DNA of 64,000 bases from Atrichornis clamosus (Eukaryota; Chordata; Aves; Passeriformes; Menuridae): positions 1 to 64,000 of the forward strand of contig WBMZ01010235.1 in assembly GCA_013400975.1 (NCBI GenBank), written 5' to 3'. The notes below the pieces were generated by a model. It ran no database searches and was not told where the DNA came from. It saw only the letters and a program-made list of their open reading frames with translations. The translations under genes were made by a program, and so were the position numbers. Positions 1 through 41,260 of this stretch are shown here, in pieces. Every line of letters begins with the position of its first letter. Positions within the stretch are counted from its first letter, which is position 1.

Positions 1-106
1 GGCGGCGGCGCGGCGGCCCCGCCCGCGGGCGGGGCGGGCGGAGGAAGTGGCCCGGGGAGGCCGGAAGCGGCGTTGACGAGGGGCCGGCGGAGCGGGGCGC
101 TGGCCG
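1..106 (+). other. GPATCH2L: GPATCH2L exon 1, non-coding (5' UTR), start not defined
   Basis: A good donor, CCG|GTGAGC, lies at 106/107 inside the CpG island. It pairs naturally with the acceptor just before the start codon near base 1000. No ATG in this stretch is needed for the protein. The 5' end cannot be seen; the coordinates give only the maximal part inside the window. Confidence 0.55.
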
Positions 107-180
107 GTGAGCGGGGTCGTGGGGAGGCCTGGCGGAAGGCGGCGCTTCTGGGGCGGTGAGGGCAGGTTTTCCCGTGGAGC
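1..180 (+). promoter_or_regulatory. GPATCH2L: CpG-rich promoter of GPATCH2L
   Basis: The first 180 bases are very GC-rich and full of CpG, in sharp contrast to the AT-rich DNA that follows; CpG density falls off over the next 200 bases. Two SP1-type GC boxes are visible (17-24 and 31-38). Two ETS-type cores are also present: an AGGAAGTG at 42-49 and a CCGGAAGC at 61-68. There is no TATA box. This is the usual make-up of a housekeeping CpG-island promoter. The island is cut by the left window edge, so the real transcription start may lie at or before base 1. Confidence 0.75.
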
Positions 181-996
181 TGGGGCGTGTTGGGCAGAAG
201 CAACGGCATCTCCCCAGGGGAGGGAGTCGGTGTGGCCGGGTCGCTGAGGACTGAGGGAGGCGGCCTGCGGCAGTGGGTAGTTCACCGGGATGGGGATGAG
301 GGTGCTTCTGAGCTCGGTGGGGAGAGAAATCCCACGCCTGCAAGGCACGGGTGGGGAGAGGGGTGTTGCGAGGTGAGGGATTTGGCCAGGACTTTGGGTT
401 TGGCACACTGACAGCCCTGAGGTGCACGGGGTGGATTTTGTCGGCAGTAGGAGCTGGGGCTTGGTCTCATAAACCCTTTTCTAAGGAGCACAGGGTCCCG
501 CGTGCTTTGTTTTGGTGCTGAAGTGATGCTGGCTTGCAAACAACTTGTTTTACTATCTGTTTTACTCCCAGCTTTGCTGCTTGTCTACTTGTTGGAAGAT
601 TCAATCTGTTTGTCAAGCAGGCTAACCCTTCTCTGTGGCTTACTGACATCAGGTAGCAAAGTAGTTGCACGCTTCCATACCCTTGGGATGTAATAGAGCA
701 TGCTGCTTCAACACAAAAGAGGCAACCATAAGGCCTTTTCAGACACGGAGCAGTTGACCCAACTGCTGCAGTAGCAAGATCTCTGCCAGCATGGCTAGAA
801 GAGGGATTTAACCCTTGCAAAAAGAAATGAGTGTTAGCTCAGGAAGTGGCAGGTGTCCTGCGTTGGGTCCTCCCGGGCAACTCTGAAGTAAGTGTCTAAC
901 TTGATTAATGTTACAAAGCCTATAGCATACTACAGTCCAGTGATGTGTTGGTAGCGGTATTTATGTCTGGTGCTAATTGTTTGTTGTCATTTTTAG
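107..996 (+). other. GPATCH2L: GPATCH2L intron 1
   Basis: Intron of roughly 0.89 kb between the CpG-island donor GTGAGC (107) and a tandem TAGTAG acceptor at 994-999. The first 300 bases are still GC-rich. The remainder is ordinary AT-richer sequence with no recognisable repeat. Short open frames here are weak and are not supported as genes. Confidence 0.55.
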
Positions 997-999
997 TAG

Positions 1000-31952
<30,953 letters not shown>

Positions 31953-32800
31953 AAGGAAGCTTTGCAACTGTAAAAGTTTGCTCGATTTTGGAAGTGTTTG
32001 ATTCTGGTGTGTGTCTGCACCAAACACCTTGTTTGGCAGTAGTGGTATCTTCAGTATTGGTGCATGATGCCATCATCCAGACTGGTCTGCGTGCCCCACG
32101 TACCTAAGTCATGTTTGTGAATCTATGTTTAAGAAAAGGTAATCAGTGTTGGGACCGCAGTGGCTTTTAAAAATATTTCTGCTATTGCTGTATTTATTAT
32201 GCATTAATCTCTTTCCCTGAAGCCAGCTCATATGTAATGGGTCATGTACAGATTCTTTTGGGTTTTCAGATCTTTATTCACCCCCTGGACATGTTGCTTG
32301 TTTGTGTATTTGGCATTTTTGGGGTGAAAGTCCCACTGCCACTCAGGGAGGCCGAAGTCTCCCCCTGCTTTCTTCCAGGCTGGAAGGATTTCTTGGCCAG
32401 GGAATGAGGAGGGAATACAACAAGTTGAAACATGGAATCTGAATTCTGTATTAGCAGAATATTTTCAGGCCATGTGCTGATGGACTCATATCATGTTGCT
32501 TCTGGCAAAGCAAATATGGTGCTTGTCTGTGTAGAAATTGCCATCAACTCACTGGCAGCATTGTCCATTAGACCTTTCCTTCTCCCTTGTTCTGAATGTC
32601 TTTACTCTTTATTGTGTATTGCATGTTCACTTTTAAACCTCCTACTGGATAAGGGTTTTGGAGAACTACTTGGGCATAAATGTGCAAGCTGGTATCCTCG
32701 ATAGAAACCTGGGCCCTTGAATATTGTTGGAGTATGGTAGAAAATACACAAAATTTCCATATCTCGGTGTATAAATTAAAAAATGTCTGTTAGTGTTTCT
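31953..32800 (+). other. GPATCH2L: GPATCH2L 3' UTR (minimal extent; end uncertain)
   Basis: Downstream of the stop the sequence is AT-rich and free of recognisable repeats. An ATTAAA-type polyadenylation hexamer lies at 32775-32780, followed by a T/G-rich stretch. Further hexamers occur at 33427-33432 (ATTAAA), 34800-34805 and 34928-34933 (AATAAA). The UTR could therefore run several hundred bases to 3 kb. Transcript data would be needed to choose between them. Confidence 0.4.
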
Positions 32801-35059
32801 AAAGGATGCTTGCTGTTGAAGTTAACATGCCATGGAAGAAAAAAGCCATTTAAAGTGTCACCTGGGTTCAGAGCATTATGGGTATTGATCAGACTCTTTC
32901 TGTCTCGTGGTTTCCCTCCTGAAAGTACTGTCTGCTCTACCGACTGGGGTGTCTCCAGCTGCTGATGATTGCACGTTACACTGCAGTGTACACTAAAAGA
33001 CACCCTCTTTGTAGAACTTCCACTCAGTCCACTGTTACCTTCTATGTTGCAGAATAGATGGACAGGGATTTCTTTCCTCTCTTTTCTTTAATTACTTATC
33101 TTGGACTGTATTTTCAGAATATATACCTGTATAGCATGTGCCAAGGAACAGATGGCCTCACAGCTTCTTAAGTCCTTTAAAGATAGGATCTATTTGTATG
33201 AATAGAACTCTTTGCTTTCCTCATTGTGTGGAGCTTTCAGACAGGACCATTTAAGCTTATAAAATTTATTTTGATTGTGGATATGCAGCTAGCACTCTTA
33301 AGCAGATAAGAAAATTTTGCATGTTTTTAGTGGTTTTGCAGTGTTCTGCTTTCCCCTATAAATCAAAAGGTGGAGGGACAGATTTGATTGTGAGAATATG
33401 AAGCAGTGATTTATATTTAACTATGTATTAAAATGTGAAATGGTTATAATACACACAAAACAGAAATTGAATGACTTGCTAAATCATGATTGACAAATGT
33501 AGTTAGTTATACTATGGACACACTGTCCATGTCTGATCCTCTAATACCTACTTATTCTTGGGGAGACATCCAAATTGGATTTATATCTTGCTGTCCAAGC
33601 AAACTGTCAGATCTGTCACTGTAAATCCTTCTCAAAACCTTTAATTTTTTTTTTTTTTTTTAATTTGAGTGGTACATTTTAGAACTAATTAGAACAGGGA
33701 AAGCCCTTTTACCTTTATGAAGGAGTACAGAGGTCCATTTGGATTACCGGACAAGCTGTAAGGGTTTGTGGAGGCAGGAGTGTTCCTGTTTTAAAGTAGT
33801 CATTGGTTTGTCTTATTTGTACTTATTTTGAGCACCAGTGCCAAAGGGGTAGCACAGAAAGTTTCAGCACGGGGGGCCTGTAATCTAGAAGAGAAGGTAA
33901 ATCTGGAGAGTAGTAGCTTGACTGTCTAGTACTCATTAATACAGTGAAGGGGAAAGGTAGTCACATTCTCCTGACAACTTGCAGACAAAATTCAGGATTT
34001 GAAGCCTTTTAATCTGAACTGCATGCTGTTCCAATGATAGGGAATGGTTCCCTAAAAGAGTATTTGTGAAATTGAGTGGGTTTGATCTCAGGAAGTATCC
34101 TCCACAACCTCTCTTGGTTTGAGTCTGTTCTACAGACTTACTCAGATTACTGATCATTCAGCTAAAATGTTGTATTTTAGCCTTTGTATCCCCCTTTTAA
34201 AAACCAATTGTGATATATCTTGCTTCATTCTGAGTATTATCTGGAGTAGTTCTTTCTCTTTTGTGATGTTGGGATACTTTAAAAAATTTTATAAGAAAGA
34301 TGTTAGGGAATCAAGAGCCTTCATCTCATTGTGGTGGTGGAGGGGTGAGTTGCAATGCTGCATGTGATTTTCCTCTGGGGGCAGGGAAAGATAATTTATC
34401 AGATTTTCCTATTGAGGTCAGTAGCACTGTTACCTGGTTAAGCCCTTTCTTAGGTTGTAAGCTCCTAGGAGGTATTTCTTGTCTTTAAAGGCTGATTGTA
34501 CCCGTGGCAGTACTGAAGAGTAACTGTGGCAGGTCTTGTCTTGACGAGCCATACTTCCTGCCATGGCAACTTTCTGGAAGTGCCAGGAGACTCATATTAT
34601 TGTAGCTCCTCTGTCTTTCCGATTTCTAGGTTAGAATCTATTTGCAAGTCTGTCAGATTCTCAACCAAATTTTGATTCTCCTGAGTGGTGGGCAATCTAA
34701 ATGAATAATGGATGTTGTTACTCCAGGCTATTTATCAAATTATATCTTCAGAATTCAGTAACTTGATACAGATTTTTATATCTGCAGCATTCTTAGATGA
34801 ATAAAATAAGTCCATTGTTTTGTCTCTTCTTTTTTTTTCTAAGGCAGACTTCTTAGAACTCACTCTGCTCACACAGTACTCTCTGTGAAGGATATTGCTT
34901 CCCATGTGGATTACTTGAGTAGAAAGGAATAAAAACATGCCTTGATTTGGTAGCTGTGCTTCTGCAAAGGTGGTCCAGTATGTGATTATTGCTTCTAAGA
35001 TACACAGCTCACCCATATTCTCCTTCTTGTCCACCAGGACTCAATCTTTTTTCAGTTTT
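32801..35059. other. Non-coding sequence downstream of GPATCH2L (possible extended 3' UTR)
   Basis: AT-rich unique sequence containing three spare polyadenylation hexamers (33427, 34800 and 34928) and a poly-T run. No exon, RNA gene or repeat is recognised before the CR1 cluster begins. Confidence 0.6.
33645..33661. repeat. Poly-T tract (17)
   Basis: Uninterrupted T run downstream of GPATCH2L. Confidence 0.9.
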
Positions 35060-36215
35060 GTCTTTTCTCTAGTTGTCTTCTCTCCTTGTCCTTATGGGAG
35101 ACTTCAACTTCCTAGACATGACCTGGGAATACCACACTGATGTGACAAGCAAGTCTGGGGAAATTCCTGAAGTATGTTGAAGATAATTTGTAGGCACAAG
35201 TACTCAGCCAACTAGGAAGGATACCCTCCTAAACTTGTTATTTATAAATAAAGAAAAACTTGTGAGAGATGTGATGGTAGGTGGCTGCCTTCACCACAGG
35301 ATCATGAAATGGGTAATTTTAAAATTTTTAACTTAATGAGGGAAATGGTCAGTGGTGTTGCTACCCTGGATTTCAGTTGAGTTAACTGTAGGCTACTCAG
35401 TGAGCTAGTTAGTAGTGTGCTGTTCTATGAGTGCTGGTCAGTTTTTATGAATCACCTTCCCAAAAGCACAAGAGCAGGTGATCCCTCTGTGTTGAAAGTC
35501 AAGCAAGCGATGCAGAAGACCAACTTAGCTGAACATGGAACTCCACTTGGAAATCAGGAAGAAAAAGAAATTGTATGATCTCTGGAAGCAAGGTCAGGCT
35601 TAGCAGGAAAATTACAGAGCTGTGGTTCACATATGCAGGGAGAAGATATGAAAGACCAAACCAGTTAAAGTTGAAACTGGCCAGTGTTGTCAGACAATAA
35701 TGGCTTTTTGAAGTACATTAAGAGCAAGAGAAGGTCTAAGGAAAACATTGGACTGATACTAGTTGAAGATGATCACCTAAGAAGTTGGGGTGAAGGAAGA
35801 GTGGAGGCATTCAGTGGTTTTTTTGCCTCGATCTCCTATAATATTGATAGGTCTTGGTGTGCCCAGTCTTCTGATTTTCAGGACCATGGCTGTGGGAATA
35901 GTGACTTTCCATTTGCGTACACAGATATTGTAAGGGACCAGTTGAATGTTTGTAAGTCTTTAAGGCCAGATGGGTTTCATTGCAGAGTACTGAAGGAGCT
36001 AGTGGCTGTTGCAGCACAACCCTCTTAATAACCTGCCAAAGGTTTTGGGAGTCTGGGAAGGTCCCTGCTGACTAGAAGCTAGTCATTGTTACTCTAGTTT
36101 ACAAAAAAGCGTGAAGCAAGACACAAGAAACTACAGACTTGTGAGTCTAACCGCAGTACCTGGGGAAATTACAGAGGAGATCAGAGTGGGTGCTACTGAC
36201 AGGCTTTTAAAGTTC
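35060..36215 (+). mobile_element. CR1 LINE copy A, degraded ORF2 (endonuclease to reverse transcriptase)
   Basis: Conceptual translation gives CR1 ORF2 features in order. An MGDFN endonuclease motif followed by a TWEYH-like stretch lies near 35090-35130, and LLNLLF..REDLV-like text near 35230. The segment KYIKSKRRSKENIG lies at 35710-35750, and a PDGFHCRVLKEL reverse-transcriptase segment near 35965-36000. NYRLVSLTAVPGEI-like text follows near 36130. Several frameshifts and stops interrupt it, so it is inactive. It ends in mid-ORF2, abutting a minus-strand CR1 tail. The left boundary is approximate. Confidence 0.85.
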
Positions 36216-36219
36216 CTTA

Positions 36220-36292
36220 AATCATAGAATCAGAGAGTATCCTGAGTTGGAAGGGACCCACAGGGATCATCAAGTCCAACAAAGGACTAGTG
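36220..36292 (-). mobile_element. CR1 3'-tail fragment, minus strand
   Basis: The sequence begins TCATAGAATCAGAGAG and continues GTTGGAAGGGACC and GATCATCAAGTCCAAC. This is the reverse complement of the CR1 terminal 3' UTR with its octamer tail. Only about 70 bases remain. It lies between two plus-strand CR1 ORF2 pieces. Confidence 0.85.
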
Positions 36293-37997
36293 AGTGATGT
36301 GGTGGTTGGCAGCCATCTTGGGCAGAGTGACCACGAAACATTAGTTTTCAATACTGGCTGAAGTAAGAAAGGGCACCAGCAGAACTTCCACCATGGTTTT
36401 CCAGCAGGCAGACTTTGGCCTGTTTAGGAGATTGATTTACAGAGTCCCTTGGGAATCAGTCCTGAAGGGCAAAGGAGTCCAGGAAGGCTGGATGTGCTTT
36501 AAAAAGGAATTGTTAAATATTCAGGAGCAAGCTATCCCCATGTTTAGAAAGACAAGTTGGGGAAAATGGCCTGGCTAAACAGAGAACTTAGGCTGGAACT
36601 TTGGAGAAAAAAAAGAGAATCTGTCGCCTCTGGAAGGAGGGTCAGGTGACTTGGGAGAACTACAAGGATGTTGCGAGGTCATGTAAGAAGAAGATTAGAA
36701 GGGTCAAAGCCCAACTAGAACTTGATTTGGTGTTAAGGACAGTTAAAGACAACAAAAAAGTTTCTATAAGTGCATTGTCAGCAAAAGAAGTGTCTCCATC
36801 ACTTGTTGAATGCAGATGGTAGTGTAGTGACAGGGGATGAGGAAAAGGTAGAGGTACTTAATGCCTTCTTTGCCTCAGGCATCAATATGAAGACAAGTTG
36901 TCCTCAGGATACCCAGCCCCCAGAGGTGGAAGTTAGGGATCTGAGTGAAGTTCCCATTATCCAGGAGAAAATGGTCAGTGTCCTACTATGTCAATTAGAC
37001 ATTCACAAGCCTATGGCCCTTATGAGATCCACCCCAGAGTATTGAGGGAACTAGTGAATCCATTCTCAATCATCTTTCAGAAGTTCTGGTTAACTGGAGA
37101 AGTTCTAGCTGAGTGGAAATTAGCAAATGTAATGGCCATCTACAAGAAGAATGATCTGGGGAACTACAGACCTGTCAGCCTAACCTTGGTTCCAGACAAG
37201 GTTACGGAAGAGATCATCCAGAGTGATGCCATTACAGGAGGCATGCAGGACAACCAGGGGATCAAGCCCAGCCAACGTGAATTTACGAAATAAAGGTCCT
37301 ACTTGAGCAACATGATCTCCCTCTATGACAAAGTGATGCACTTGGTAGATGAGGGAAAGTTTGTGGATGCAATCTATCCAGACTTCAGTAAAGTGTCTGA
37401 CACGGTTTCCACAGCATCCTCCTAGAAAAACTGGCTGCTCACTGCTTGGAAGGATGGGTTCCAATGGGTAAAAAAAATCTGGATGGCCGGGCCCAGAGAA
37501 TTGTGGTAAATAGAGCTAAATCCCGTTGGTGGCTGCTCACTAGTGCAGTTCCCCAGCACTCAATTTTGGGGCCAGTCCTGTTTCATATCTTTGTTGTTGA
37601 TATGGACATGGGGATTGAGTGCACCCTTAGTGCTCAGGGGTGACCTCATCTCTCTGTACAACTACCTGAAAGGATGCTCTAGTGAGGTGAAGACCAGTCT
37701 CTTCTGCCATGCCCTCAGTGAGAGGACAAGAGGAAATGTCCTTAAGCTGAGGAAAGGGAGATTTAGATTAGATACTAGAAAAATTTTTGTCACTGTTAGG
37801 TTAGTCAGGCATTGGAATAAGTTGCCTGGGGAGGTGGTGGAGTCAGCATCCCTGGAGGTGTTTAAGAGGCATCTGAACCTGGCACTAGGTGATAATGGGT
37901 TAGTGGTTTAGGGGTTAAAGCTGGGTTGGTGGCTGGACTGGACTGGATGATCTTAAACGTCTTGTCCAACCTTGATGATTCTATGATTCTATGAACT
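36293..37997 (+). mobile_element. CR1 LINE copy B, ORF2 relic joined to 3' UTR with octamer tail
   Basis: Translation follows CR1 ORF2 over most of the element. Recognisable parts are SHLGQSDHET near 36315, LFRRLIYRVPWESVLKGKG (36420-36475), and KIRRVKAQLEL (36690-36725). IHPRVLREL (about 37025-37050), NYRPVSLTLVP (37160-37195) and [11 protein letters not shown] (37480-37515) follow. The GPVLFHIF segment lies near 37570-37590 and MGIECTLS near 37610-37632. At about 37632 the frame jumps straight into the 3' UTR; the remaining reverse-transcriptase coding region, including the catalytic YADD-type motif, is deleted. The element ends with two ATTCTATG octamers at 37978-37993. Multiple frameshifts make it inactive. 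Confidence 0.9.
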
Positions 37998-38505
37998 TCT
38001 GGCCCTGCACAGGACAGCCCCAAGGATTACACCATGTTCTTGAGAGCATTGTCCCAATGCTTCTTGAACTCTGTCAGGCTTGGTGCTGTGACCAATTCAC
38101 TGGGGAACCTGTTCCAGTGCCCAGCCACGCTCTGGGTGAAAAACCTCTTCCTAATATCCAGCCTAAACCCCCCTGACACAACTTCGTGCCATTCTCTCAG
38201 GTCCTGTCACCGGTCACCAGAGAGATCAGTGCCTGCCCTCCTCTTCCCCTCACAAGGAAGTTGTAACTGCAATGAGGTTTCCCCTCAGACTCCTCCAGGC
38301 TGAACAGACCAAGTGACCTCAGCCACTCCTCATATGACTTCCCCTCAAGATCCTTCACTATCTCCTTAGTCCTCCTTTGGATACTCTCTTAACAGCTTTA
38401 TATCCTTTTTACATTGTGGTGCCCAAAACTGCACACAGGTCTCAAGGTGAGTCCACACCAGTGCAGAGCAGAGCGGGACAATCCCCTCCCTTGACTGGCT
38501 CATGA
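37998..38505 (-). mobile_element. CR1 LINE 3' region, minus strand (tail-to-tail with copy B)
   Basis: Reverse-complement CR1 3' UTR and distal ORF2. Landmarks on the plus strand include TTGAACTCTGTCAGGCTTGG, CCTGTTCCAGTGCCCAGCC, GTGAAAAACCTCTTCCTAAT and TGGTGCCCAAAACTGCACAC. The text is well preserved, so this is one of the younger copies in the window. It begins immediately after copy B's octamers, without its own terminal octamers. Confidence 0.9.
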
Positions 38506-38567
38506 TGTAATTTGAAAACAGAGAAAATCATAAACAGAAAGTTAGTGAAAGAGCTAGAAGGTATGTC

Positions 38568-38962
38568 CTGTGGGAGGTGGTGAAGGAGTCTGGCTTTTTG
38601 TCTGGTTTGGAGAAAAGGAGACTAGGGGTGATCTCACTGCTCTCTACAGCTTCCTGAGGAGGGGAAGTGGAGAGGGAGGTGCTGGTCTCTCTTCTGCCTC
38701 GGATCAAGTGAGAGGACACGTGAATGGTTCAGAGCTAGGCCAAGGCAGATTCAGACTTGACATTAGGAAACACTTCTATACATAAAGGATGATCAAACAC
38801 TGGAGCAGGCTTCCTAGGGAGATGATTGAGGCCCCAAACCTGTTGGGGTTTAAGAGATGTTTGGACAATGCCCTTACTTTAACTTTTGTTCAGTCTTGAA
38901 ATGGGCAATCAGTTGCACTAGGTATTCATTTTAGGTCCCTTCCAATTGAACTATTCTATTTT
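38568..38962 (+). mobile_element. CR1 LINE 3' end, plus strand
   Basis: Contains the CR1 3'-end landmarks GATCTCACTGCTCTCTACAG, GACATTAGGAAACACTTCT, GTTTAAGAGATGTTTGGACA and TAGGTCCCTTCCAATTGAAC, and terminates in ACTATTCTATT. This ending differs from copy B, so it is a different subfamily. About 60 bases of non-CR1 sequence separate it from the preceding minus-strand copy. Confidence 0.85.
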
Positions 38963-39600
38963 AATCATGAACTTCATGATGTTTCTGTCTTTTCATTCCT
39001 CCACTCTGTCTGAGTCCCTCTTGGTGGTACCCCAGCCCTCCAGCATATCAGTGGCTCCCTTCCTCAACGTGCCATTATTTCTGATCTTGTTGAGAATATG
39101 TTCTTTTTCCACCAGGTCTCTAATGATCTCTGAACAGTATCAATCCCAGTATTGTCTTCTGAGGCATGCTTTTCACAACCAACCGTGGCCAGCTTCTCGC
39201 AGACTTTTTTTACTGGATGATGTCCAGTCCATACCTCCCCCATTTGGCTGTAAGGATGCTGTCAGAGTCTGCATCTAGAGGCTTACTGAAGTCAATGTAG
39301 AAAGCATTGACTGCCCTTTATGCATCTACAGAGCCTATTGTTTCATCATAGAAGACAGGTTCATAGGCTTGGTTTTTCCCTCATTTAATCTGTCTGCCTG
39401 TTCATAGTCACCTCTTTGTCCTTTAGGTGCCTGGAAATGGCTTCTGAAACTTGCTCCATAAAGCTACAAAGGACTGGGGTAGGGCTGACTAGCCTGTCAC
39501 TCTACAGATACTCCTTCCTGTCTTTTTAGAAAGGTGGTGTATATGTACCCCTTCTTGTCACTGGGGACCTCATGCCATTGCAACAATTTTTCATAGGTGA
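38963..39600 (-). mobile_element. Old CR1 LINE relic, minus strand (reverse-transcriptase part)
   Basis: Plus-strand text such as TTACTGAAGTCAATGTAGAA, TTTCATCATAGAAGACAGG, GGGTAGGGCTGACTAGCC and TTTTTAGAAAGGTGGTG is the reverse complement of CR1 ORF2 around the LDFSKAFD...NYRPVSLT region, highly diverged. The left part (38963-39260) is weaker and its boundary is approximate. Confidence 0.7.
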
Positions 39601-41085
39601 CAGAGACCAATCTTAAAATGATGTACTTTTATGTACAGGGAGAAAATGGACATTCAGTGAAAGAGAAATCCAGAGCTGAGAGAAGCAAGTTTTCTAGTTG
39701 TTCTTTGCACATTTCCAGTAGTTTCAGTGAGCTCTAGTCAGGCTTAATGCCTGGTTTGGTAGGTACTGGAGACAGTTCGATTTAAAAGAATGTAGTTTCT
39801 GGCCTGATGGATTTATGACTTTAAGGTACAGTAAAGAGTGAAGAAGGCAACAAAACGAGCTAGAGAGAAACTTGTGAGAGGCTGGGACTAGTGCTACTGA
39901 ATGATAGATTAGCTTCGTGATTGTGGTATGCAGAGGTGTGTCTTGCCAGCATCATTCTTGAATAATGACATTGAGTACGTTAGTGCTGTCCTTCAAACTG
40001 TAGGTGCTCTTGCTGTTATTTTGTGGAAGTTGCAGAGACCTGCTTAGTGGGCAGAGGATGAGAAGGGAAATTGTAGGAAGGGCAACACAAAGGGTGATTG
40101 AGTGCCTCTTTTATTGTAACCTCTTCTGTACTGAAGAAGGAAGATACTACAGAAAACAGTATGTGTGCCTGGATATTGAAATGATGTCAAGTGGAGAAGA
40201 ACTTCGCTTTGTTCTCTTGAGGAACTTTTCTGTGAAGCAAAAATGAAGTATGCTACATTATTTGTTCAGAAAATGTATTTTAATAGTCTGTTAGGAGTCT
40301 ATCAAAGGAAGACAAACTTCTGTTCTCACTGTGATGCTTCATTACTGTGTCTTTGTCTCCTGTATTCTGTTCCAGTTTGTGTTTTGTGATTGAGACATCC
40401 TCCTTTTGTACCATCAAATATGGGAAAAATACTTTACAACAATGCTTCTTAGGGCATAAAACATAAGGGGACACTTGCTTTATAGAAGGTAAGACAAGAT
40501 TATCTTAGGCCATTAACTTTTACCCAGTACAAGGCTCAATCTCAGCACAGAGAACATAATGTCTTAATTATAGCAAGGCGTCTCGTTCTTAAGAAAGTGA
40601 ACAGTTCCATAGGCAAGTGCAGGGAGACTGAACTGGCATCAGGGCCTGGAGTCTGGCACGTGGCTGGCCCTCAGTCACATGGCATGGTATAGACTTACGT
40701 TGTGGAGACAGAAGGAACCTTCAACATCCTTCTCAAGTATAGTATGGGTAGAATGCCTTCCCAACTGCAAACGTGGCTCTTAGTGTGAGTCCAGTGAGTT
40801 GACAAAGATGTGCTCACTGGCATATTAGGGAAAGAGGGTTCTTCTACCAACTTAAAGAATTGCTAAAACTGGAAAATGGACTGGTACAGCCTGTTATATC
40901 AGAGAAAGATGCAAAATATATGTACTTGCAGACAACAATCAGGAAAAGAATTGCTGAGCCCTGTGTGTTAGGACCTAGAGTATTTGTTATATTAAGCAGA
41001 GATGCCAGTATTATGAGGATGGTCAGGTTTTTGCAAAATTGCCCTCTTTTCCTTGTAACCTCTGAAGGATATGGGCTAAACAGCA

Positions 41086-41260
41086 TGAAAAGGGCTGTAC
41101 TGTCAGACCAAAGGTCTGCCTGTCTTGATAGTGCCTCTCACAGTGACCAGGTTTGGATACCTAGAGGGTACAGTAAGGATGAAGTAGTAATATAGTGATA
41201 CCGGTTTTTTTTAATGTTCTCTTAACCCAGTGTCCTGTCTCAAAAAGATGTACAAACTTT
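41086..41260. repeat. Possible old interspersed-repeat fragment
   Basis: Contains GGGCTGTACTGTCAGACCAAAGGTC, followed further on by CCCAGTGTCCTGTCTC. The order resembles the repeat fragment in intron 9 near 29.84 kb and a turtle/crocodile/bird repeat known to me by its CAGACCAAAGGTC motif. The family name is uncertain and the match is diverged. Confidence 0.35.

Noticed and set aside
35684..37911. Several plus-strand frames resembling reverse-transcriptase pieces as possible host genes
   Set aside because: They are fragments of inactive CR1 ORF2 with frameshifts, stops and a large internal deletion.
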